From positions 610,001-674,000 of the forward strand of contig JAOTON010000941.1 of assembly GCA_034440635.1 (NCBI GenBank): a stretch of 64,000 bases of DNA, given 5' to 3'. The translations under genes and the position numbers were made by a program. The notes under the pieces were generated by a model. It made no database searches and was not told where the DNA came from. It saw nothing but the letters and a program-made list of their open reading frames with translations. Of this stretch, positions 56,544 through 64,000 are shown piece by piece. The first letter of the stretch is position 1; each line of letters begins with the position of its first letter. Source of the stretch: Lepas anatifera. Lineage: Eukaryota > Arthropoda > Thecostraca > Lepadidae.

Positions 56544-57847
56544 TATACGATCTGATGTGAATATGGGGGGAGGGGGAGGAATAGGGGAGCTGGGGTCCAC
56601 TGATGAGGTGTACATGGGAGGAGTATCGATGCGACCATCGTTATGTGTGTTGTATGAATGTATACATTGGGATGCTCGTCATGCTAGTGTATTGATGATA
56701 AATAAATGCGGAGTTCCAAATACTAATGAACAAACCTGAAACTTTCAGCGGTTATGGAACATCCTTTAATCAAGCGGTAACAATGATAGCGTCCCTTTTT
56801 TGCTTTTAACGCGTCTTTACTAACTGGTTCAACATCTGATTTCTTCTCTGAGCGAACATCCATCACGAAGGCCATTATGTTGATGCTTCCACTGAGGATC
56901 GGAGACTGGACCCGGCCAATTTTTCACGCGTCTTTCTACTCCAAAAACTTTAATTTCCAGTCTCGGGCCGTACTTGGTTAGGATCACGCCTTGGATAACG
57001 GCCAAACATAATCAACAGGTACTGACTTGGCTGACGAAATCCCCCGCAGTAGCAGTTGAAGGCATTTAGTTGAGTCTTTTATTTTCACAAACACAGAGGT
57101 ACAACACAAAAGTGCAAGTACATAATCATGGGCAGGCTACGCACTTCAGAATAAACAGATCGGAATTGGATGCTAAAAAACAGCATGTGCAGCACGGTGG
57201 TACGGCATACGTATACACTACAGCAGGGCACAAGGCTACAGCGGCACTGCACCAAACCCACTGCAAATCATCATGATCAATACTGTTTGCGGGCTAGACT
57301 ACTCACGTTCAAAATTCACTCAGTGACATGAAAATCTGCCCACACACGCTTAAGTAGATGAGCACAAAAGACCGAACACAAAAGCCCGTAAGCTCGAAAC
57401 CAGAGTTTAAGGAGATAGCTTTCCAGGTAAGTTAAAGCAACTGTTTTCTTTATGTTTGGGCGTGCTCTATGGTACACTACAAGTGCTGTTTATCTCGAGC
57501 TGTAACAATCTTAAGTACCGGAATTTTTTCATCAGCAAGCTTAGATATTTAGACGCTTACCATGATTATACTCGGGTTGGAACACTAGGCGCAAGCTTAG
57601 CTGTAGAAACTCTGGGTTGTTCAAAATCACGCCCACCACGATAGTCGTACTCAGGGCCCCAGGTGATGGTCCTTATCCAAATTTCAGAGAAAAGGGGCGC
57701 ACAAGCCTGACTCAACAATCGTTTCCAGACTAGCCAGTTTGGTTGGTCAGAGTAGAGTCCGCGTCCGGACAAGCGCAGTCACTGGACGACTTTGCAGCTG
57801 CAGGCCAGGTTGAAATCTGCGGAGTTGGGCTGGCCGCTTGCACCGGC

Positions 57848-58010
57848 CCCGCCCCAGCCAACACGTGACTTTTGGCCAATCAACAGCGTCGACCCAACCC
57901 CAGCCAACACGTGACTTTTGGCCAATAAACAGCGTCGACCCAACCCCAGCCAACACGTGACTTTCGGCCAATCAACAGCGTTGGCGCAGCACCAGCTGGG
58001 CACGTGCCGC
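57848..58010. promoter_or_regulatory. Triple E-box/CCAAT cis-regulatory module
   Basis: Three 46-bp units each carry CACGTG (57862, 57908, 57954) followed 8 bp later by CCAAT (57876, 57922, 57968), in the frame CACGTGACTTTTGGCCAAT. A fourth E-box, GGGCACGTGCC, is at 57998-58008. CACGTGAC is the USF/MITF-type E-box and CCAAT the NF-Y box; their fixed spacing suggests a promoter. The gene it serves is not identified. The region is GC-rich with CpGs. Confidence 0.5.
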
Positions 58011-58976
58011 GATCTCGGATCCAGTTCACGACTCATCACCTCTCGCGGCACAGTGTGTCATGGTTCCAGCTATGGTCTTACTGGCCTCTCGAGCGCACAT
58101 AGGCCAGAAAAACCAGGGTGAAATCCCTAACAGCTCCGAAACGCGAGTTTGATTCAGGTAGGAGTTCTATAAGGTCAAGCTATGCAAGACTGTTGGTTCT
58201 GTAGGACCTCTGACAGGTTAGAGCTCAAACATCCTTTTCCGTGTTCCGCAAAACCTCCTGGCTGTTTTTAAGATATGAGAGTGAGACAATATGACAAACT
58301 GAGTAAGCATCCGAGGTCATTGACTGTGTTTCAAAATTGACAGGTTAGATTTTAGCGCAGGCCATCTGGTACCACTGACCTCGGTCAGCATCTTAGAGGC
58401 CACGGGTAGTAACGCCTTCGGCTGCCCCCCCCAAATGACCAGAATTCACCAGGTCACCCCTATCGTGGTCGCAAGCCACCGAAAGCTAGCACAGCAGCTT
58501 CAGGACGCCGGCTCGACCACTGGTGTGGGGTTGGACGGCTGATACACACTCTAGACAACTGGAGCAGGGTAAAGCCTATCCCCCCGAGCTGACCCCTTCA
58601 CACACAACACTCAAAATCGGAAAATGAAGCTAAGTGGCAGCTTAAATTGTAGCGAAAACTGAACAGAATACTTTTATACTAGTACGGTAAACAGAAGCAT
58701 CGCAAAACAAAACTTAAATAGTAGTTAAAGATAAAGTAGTCTTGCAAATAGTCGCCTCAGGCAGGGGAGAAAGAACGTAGAGTAGCGACAGAACTTGAAA
58801 CATACGTACTAAGTGAACATCTTGGACACTTTGATGGCGAGTTCGGGTGGGGATGCACAGCTCTGAAAGATATACCATTTGGACTCAGGCGTCCAGCCTT
58901 CATCCTCATCACCCTTTGACGCTGCATCTTCCCGCGATGTCATGTTCTTCTGGAGCAACCAACAACCCTAACAGCA
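58011..58976. other. Probable 3' flank of the zinc-finger adaptor gene, no other feature
   Basis: No coding potential was recognised. It would include the 3' UTR of the minus-strand gene ending at 58977; no canonical AATAAA is obvious close to the stop. Confidence 0.35.
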
Positions 58977-59549
58977 TCATCTGGACACCACGCGCCTAAC
59001 CGGACACACCTCGATATGGTCCAGGTACGCCAGGTTGTTCGTGTGCGAGAAAACACGGCCACAGTGTGGACATATGACGTCGTTGTGGGTGTTGGTGGCC
59101 ATGTACTCATCGACGGAAATGTCTGCCGGACCGGGCAGCTTCGAGGACACAGGAGAGTCTGAGAGCGGCGGGCCAGACGGCTCCGGCGACCCCTCTGGCA
59201 GGGTAGCCGGCAGCTGGGAGGGGCCCGGCAGCGTAGCTGGAAGCAATGAGTCGCCCACCACAGTCCACTCACTCATGGCACTAATGAAAGAATCGCGCGT
59301 AGAGCTCGCACCACGCACAACAGGGAGCGCTTCACTGGGATAGTATGCCACCCCATCGCGTTTGGAGTGGACTCTGTTATCACCTGAAGGATTAGTTCTC
59401 ATGTGGGAGCTCCAGGAGTTTCTGTTGTTCGTCCGTATTAGATGGGCACTCGCCTCCCCGTTCTTTACACCATCGCCGTTGATATCACGATACTCTCCAC
59501 TCAGCAGCGTGGCCGCTCCTGTTCTCCAGGACGCTTCCTCTCCAGCACT
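58977..59549 (-). CDS. Adaptor-like protein, last exon with C2HC zinc finger
   Basis: An open frame ends at a stop at 58977. The 5' boundary is uncertain: phase 0 is needed after the previous exon, and GTGTGAG|AGT at 59549 fits, giving a short intron of about 100 nt. The exon is Ser/Pro-rich with an LPGPSQLPATLPEGSPEPSG tract, then VDEYMATNTHNDVICPHCGR. The finger is C-x2-C-x14-H-x3-C, ending 10 residues before the C terminus, like the terminal C2HC fingers of NEMO/optineurin-type ubiquitin-binding adaptors, though with longer internal spacing. Family assignment is tentative; a TAX1BP1/CALCOCO-like or unrelated finger is possible. Confidence 0.6.
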   Translation of the reverse strand, partial: SAGEEASWRTGAATLLSGEYRDINGDGVKNGEASAHLIRTNNRNSWSSHMRTNPSGDNRVHSKRDGVAYYPSEALPVVRGASSTRDSFISAMSEWTVVGDSLLPATLPGPSQLPATLPEGSPEPSGPPLSDSPVSSKLPGPADISVDEYMATNTHNDVICPHCGRVFSHTNNLAYLDHIEVCPVRRVVSR

Positions 59550-59653
59550 CTCACACGGACCGCCGCTGACGTCCGTCAGAGCAGACATAGCGCTGCTCGG
59601 CCTCCAGCCCCTCAGCCCGGCGCCCGCTGTCTCCACTGCCTCCTCCCCCTCAC

Positions 59654-60160
59654 CTGCGACTCTGAGTACCCACTGTCACGGACGGCGGACAGGCGGCGGG
59701 CCTGCTGGTCAGGTCCCGCGGCGGCTGCCTGAGGCGCGCTCCGCTCCTCTGCAGCCGCTGCTGGCGGTGCCAGCTCCTGAAGCAGCTGCAGTACAGCCGC
59801 CGGCTCGTCCAGCAGCGCCGGCGGCAGCTGCTCCGGCAAACTCTGGTCCAGCAGCAGGTCCACAGTCGAGCGGCGCCCGCTGCGCTCCTCCACGTCCGCT
59901 GCCGCTGCAGCGCGCAGGTCCGGACTCTCGCTCACTTCTTCAGGAGTCCGCGGCAGACGTGCTGGGCCACGACACGGCCGTCCGGACGGGTCCACCAGCA
60001 CCATCTTGTAGCGGTCGCCGGAGGGGACGTCGATCTGGACCTCGTCGTAGGGCGGCGGCTCAGGCGGCGGGAAGACGTGGACTGGTTGGTAGGGGGCGGC
60101 CAGAATCTCGTCCACTGAGCGGGAGACCACGCTCTGAGGCGGCTCCGGAGGTTGCCGTGG
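59654..60160 (-). CDS. Adaptor-like protein, Pro/Ala-rich exon
   Basis: 507 nt, phase 0 at both ends: acceptor CCGTCGGCAG and donor CAG|GTGAGG. The peptide begins PRQPPEPPQSVV and includes FPPPEPPPYDEVQIDVP with a PPPY motif, a candidate WW-domain ligand. Leu/Ala/Gln-rich helical stretches (VLQLLQELAPPAAAA) follow, and it ends DSGYSESQ, near a DSG-type phosphodegron but one residue off the canonical spacing. GC-rich coding sequence. It joins in frame with the exon at 60905-61027. Confidence 0.62.
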
Positions 60161-60904
60161 CTGCCGACGGGGAAAGGGTCACACTCTTTGAACGGATGCA
60201 CTCGCGTACACGACGTCTTGAATACCCCCTTGAGACTTGGGTGTCACCGAATCTTTTTAAGGGTTCTTGTTTACGTTGGGAATCGAGCAGAAACAGACAT
60301 TGAAAACCAATGCCTGTTATCGGTGCGCCAGATTTTTACTGAGAGCACAACAATAACATAACATAAGCATACAACATAACACACAACATAATATGAAGAC
60401 TTTCATAATTTCGGGTACAAAATTGAAAAGAAAAGAAAAACATTTGTTAATAATGGACCTGCGCATGTCGTTTGCTTGACATCTTTAAAACAACAGAGCA
60501 ATAATTAATCTCGAAGGAAACTATTCCACACTAATACATTAAGTCTAGTACAAGGAGCGCCACAAAGCACCAACAATGGCATGATTGTATGTTGGTGGAG
60601 TTCTGTCGGTATAAAAACAAAACAAATTAACGGCTGTCGCACCTCGATCCGAAAGAATTAAACTAAATACGCTTGCTGGTATGACAAAGATATCATTCCA
60701 ATGCACTAAGATTTTAACATCAAACATTCATAAAACAGAGGGGGGAGTGAATCAAGCATCTACCGATTACGAAAAGCAATTATTTCAACCCACTGATGTG
60801 ACCTCTCCCAAACCCAAGGATGAAAAACACCTAGTGTACCCAACACCCTCCAGTCCCTCTGTCCGTCCCGACATTCCCTTCCTCTCTCCGAAGGCGGCAC
60901 TCAC

Positions 60905-61027
60905 ACTAGGTAGAGAGCCGGTGTACCGTAGCGGGGGGTGGCCAGGCGGCGGCAGAGGGCTCCGTCTCTGGAAATTGCCCGGCACCGTCAGTACCGTCAG
61001 CGCGGTGCCTGTGTCTAACATGTAGTT
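60905..61027 (-). CDS. Adaptor-like protein, small Pro-rich exon
   Basis: 41 codons between ATAAG|AAC and the perfect donor AGT|GTGAGT, both phase 0. The sequence includes VPGNFQRRSPLPPPGHPPLR, a basic-proline ligand type. The acceptor lacks a strong pyrimidine tract, so the left boundary is the weak point. The frame stays open past the donor, so this is supported mainly by phase, the donor and composition. Confidence 0.45.
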
Positions 61028-61929
61028 CTTATAGCATATAAAATATCATCTTTTATTATACTGATTGGTGAGTAATACATAACTTTTTGTCACATTTGTA
61101 CTTAAGTGAGATGTCGTGTTTTACTACAACGGATTGACGAAAGTGCTGAAAAATATCTGGAAACCTCAATATACAACTATGGCTATAACTGTGTTTTTCT
61201 AGACCCCCACTCAGTGCCCAGCCCAAAACGTTCATATTTTTTGCTCGTCTGAATGGGAGATTCAGGCCGTCAGAACAGGAGTGAAACTGCACAATTCCTG
61301 ATAACACTTTATTGAACAGACATTCCGTCCCTCTTAGCTGTGTATAAACTGATTCTAACTGTAACCGTTATATACCATCAGTGATCATTTCTAAGCCAGA
61401 AATACACTAAAATACACATATTAAAAATGATAGAAAATTTCAATTACAAATCATCAGCTACGACATATAACACATACTAAGAACACATTTCAAATTTCGG
61501 CACCAAACGTATGCAAAACGTGTTAGCTTGGGCTCTGCTTCACACCATCGTCAGAGCAAGCGGAGAGGATGTCTTTTTAGGGACGGAGGGGAGAGGACAC
61601 CCAAAAACACGTCATGACATGGGGTCCACTAAAAAGTGACACCAGACATGGGGGTTCGCCTAAAAATGACGCCACGAAAGGAGATCCGCCCAAAGTAATG
61701 CCATGGGACGCGGGAAAGGTGTTTTGGAAACCCCCAAAGTGACATATATCATGAACAGCCCCTAATCCTCCAAAAGTCTGGAAACTCAGCGCGGCCCAGC
61801 CGGTACATCCTTGAACCTTAACTCTCAGCCTCTACGATCCCAGAACATGTGCCGCTGCTTGGGGCAGGAGGGTTTCTCCAGACAGGGAGTGGAGCCTCTG
61901 GCCCTGCTGAGGTTGTCTAACGGGCTAAC
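61028..61929. other. Intron of the adaptor-like gene, nothing supported
   Basis: A/T-rich with TTGACGC/TGACACC-type short repeats around 61600-61720. No gene. Confidence 0.4.
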
Positions 61930-62181
61930 CTGGCGATTCCAGAGATGACCGGCAGTGACTTCCAGCGCCGGTCCAGCGCCACTGCGGCTGCCGCTGCCCG
62001 CCGCCGGCTGCCTGCCACCGCTCTGCAGCTTCACCGCCGGCAGCTGCAGCCGCTGCTGCTGCTGCTGCAGCTGCAGCTCCCGGGTCAGCTCCTCCACCCT
62101 CTGGTGCAGCTGGGCGTTGAGCTGCAGCGCGCGCTCCTTCTCGGCCTTCTCGGCCCGGTAGTCCTCCACGGCGCTGGTGAT
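61930..62181 (-). CDS. Adaptor-like protein, coiled-coil exon (UBAN-like)
   Basis: 252 nt, 84 codons, phase 0 at both ends: acceptor CCCGCCTGTACAG and donor CGCCAG|GTTAGC. It starts ITSAVEDYRAEKAEKERALQ, then heptad-like LNAQLHQRVEELTRELQ, a Gln run encoded by CAG repeats, and a Gly/Ser linker. The EDYRAEKAEKER...L pattern resembles the UBAN segment of NEMO, optineurin and TNIP, which binds linear ubiquitin in NF-kappaB signalling. With the C-terminal C2HC finger this suggests an IKK-gamma/optineurin-like adaptor, but a generic coiled coil cannot be excluded. The 5' exons lie beyond or undetected in 62.2-64.0 kb. Confidence 0.6.
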
Positions 62182-63869
62182 CTGTACAGGCGGGGAAGGC
62201 AGTCAGCGCAAAGCCGGCCTGTGTACAGGCCAGGGTTTGTCGCAACAGTCAGACCCCCCCCCCGGCGACACAGAAGTGACATTTCAAAACAAGGAAAAGA
62301 TAAGTCTCCAATCTTTAAGTTATCACAGACAAGTCTCCCTCTCGACAAGTAAGTGACGTCAGGAGCGATTAATCGGGCGTGCTGAGCCGGGACTCGCATT
62401 GAATATGCTGTTGTTATTGTTACATATCTGGAAGGGAGTACAATATTTATGTGTGCGGAGGACCTCGGTGGATAATGATATATTCGATAAAGTTATTGCA
62501 CTGCTGATGTGTTGCGGGCTTGTTTTCACCTGTCTTGTTTTTCAGGCCTCAGAACCGGGTTCACGTCCCAACATTTTCCCCCGAATAAGGTGTATGTTAT
62601 CTATTAGCTTTTGAAGGCCTTTCTAACAAGGAAAGAGTTGGCACTGCAAAATGACATTGAGGGTTGACGAGTCGTTTAACCCGCGCCCTGCCGGCGGTGC
62701 TGTTTTTTCCTCCTCTCGCAGTTTCAATGCGAATATCTACATCCAACTAACCGTCCCGATGATAATGCTCGGGGTAGCTGTTCCTATGTCAATTCTGCAT
62801 CATTCTCGGCAAACAGAAAGTAGATACCTTTTCAACTTTTTGCGTAAAGCGGAAGTTTTTGAGATGATGTTCGCGCTTTTCCACTCAGGTCTGGCAGTGG
62901 CGGCCCGTGCCGCGGCCCGCTGGGGCCCGCGACAGCCTCTGACACAGACCGGGCTCGTCAGCGCAGGCGGCAGGTAGAGGGGTGACAGTGTTCGTGGTTT
63001 GGTCAGCTGATAGCGATCGAGGGGACGATAAGGACACGCGTGAAAATACGGAACAATGGCCCAGCCAGCATCTCTAACGCTTGCTTCCTGGAAAACGTCC
63101 CCAGACGGCATGGTGACAGCGCCAGGGGGCTCGACAACATCAGCAGGGGCTAATGGGGTGAGAGGGGTGGTCTCAGGTCACCCTCCTTGTATGGTGGTTA
63201 CGCAGGGGAGATTTCCACGCCAAACTTGACATTGTGCCAGGTTCACAGCTGGATGGCAAAGGGACAATTTGCCGTATAAAAGGGTAGCCAACGGATAGGG
63301 ATGTAAAAAGATCCATTGGTAGGAATGGTGCAATTATCCATATCCTTTTAGTTCCTTTAATTTTCCTGTACATTTTATTGAATACTCAGGTGATTAAAAA
63401 AATGAATGACGAAAAACATACACACCCTCTCTCCATGCATGTCTATATTATGACATTTCTTTTTTATTTAGCTATTTCTGACACCACGTCACACTGTGAA
63501 AACTCTGTGTCCGTATCCCCCGAAAACATCCATTTCCTATGGATGCCATTTTCTTTCATCTCAGCCAGGTAGAGCGCGTGTCAGTACGGCTAGGCTTAGC
63601 GAACCGAGGTGCGATCTTTCCGTCAGTATTCAAGACGAGACTATGCACGAACAATCTAAATATGTCAAATTAATTTCCCGAAAATTTATATGTTCACAAT
63701 GTGTGTAAGCACAATGTAGGGGGGCTACGTCAGTTGTTTTTGCTAGGATATATCCGACAAGTGACAAGTGGTTTATGCAGATGGCATATCAAACGTCAAA
63801 AAGTTTCTTTTCCGCTTTTGAAATGGTCCCATCTAATTGTTTCGCCGTTGGGGCGCCATCCCACAGCGA
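62182..63869. other. Upstream intron/flank with a repeat fragment
   Basis: A fragment resembling the NPRP repeat (TTTAACCCGCGCCCTGCCGG, about 62670-62760) and a CAGTGGCGGCCCGTGCC motif at about 62894, of the kind found at DNA transposon ends. No exon could be supported. Confidence 0.35.
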
Positions 63870-64000
63870 ATGCATGTGCTCGCTGGCGCGGCCGCCACTC
63901 CCAGCGCTCAGGCACCGGCGCCAGGTGCCGGCACCTCCTGTCTGAGGCTGTACCCGGGACACGGCGCAGGCGGCAGCGCGCCGCGGGTGGCGGCCGCTGT
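63870..64000. other. GC-rich block at the window edge
   Basis: CpG-dense with two GCGGCCGC-like sites. The minus strand is open (TAAATRGALPPAPCPGYSLR) and may be an upstream exon of the adaptor-like gene or a CpG island. Undecided. Confidence 0.25.

Larger units (their letters stand above)
54113..57847. other. Long intergenic stretch, no gene supported
   Basis: Contains a 25-bp triple repeat (54825-54912), a GT microsatellite (56520-56543) and scattered AGGTCA/TGACCT motifs (54525-54560, 55300-55860) that may be a decayed relative of family E2. ORFs are short and unconvincing. Confidence 0.45.

Noticed and set aside
59362..60303. 313-codon plus-strand frame
   Set aside because: Antisense shadow of GC-rich minus-strand exons with PPPY and zinc-finger motifs.

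Overview
The window looks like an animal genome segment, most likely arthropod and plausibly crustacean. It has spliced genes with GT-AG introns, a clip-domain serine protease (an arthropod immune and developmental family), an APE-type non-LTR retrotransposon, and dense nested DNA transposons and minisatellites. There is no bacterial-style operon. I had only the sequence, so family names rest on motifs and splice phase rather than database hits.

Genes. (1) At 1-355 (+) are the last visible exons of an unidentified gene. (2) One clip-domain trypsin-like serine protease gene runs on the minus strand across about 50 kb. Its five exons are at 53.3 kb (signal peptide), 33.0 kb (clip domain), 6.3-5.4 kb (Gly/Arg-rich linker plus catalytic His), 4.05-3.8 kb (catalytic Asp) and 3.05-2.72 kb (catalytic Ser and stop). 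Splice phases agree at every junction, but exon 3 carries an apparent 2-bp deletion and no R-IVGG activation motif is visible. (3) At 62.2-59.0 kb (-) are four phase-compatible 3' exons of an adaptor-like gene with a coiled coil resembling a UBAN ubiquitin-binding segment, a PPPY motif and a C-terminal C2HC zinc finger.

Repeats. The protease introns contain nearly everything else. Minisatellites of 29 and 53 bp abut exon donors of the protease, and a 36-bp array abuts the last visible exon of gene 1. A foldback-type element lies at 7.2-8.8 kb. Seven head-to-tail units of about 1.325 kb occupy 10.0-19.5 kb; each carries a tRNA-like sequence with Pol III A and B boxes on the minus strand, and a 95-bp satellite follows. 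Two oppositely oriented hAT-like elements (23.4-28.9 and 39.5-51.5 kb) each have their own 8-bp target duplication. The right-hand copy was later hit by a full-length but decayed non-LTR element and by a 1.75-kb insert. Between them, at 34.0-38.2 kb, is a four-level nest of DNA transposons.

The most unusual signals are the tandem Pol III-type satellite, the minisatellites that look seeded from exon ends and 5' splice sites, the Russian-doll transposon nest, and a triple E-box/CCAAT module at 57.9 kb.
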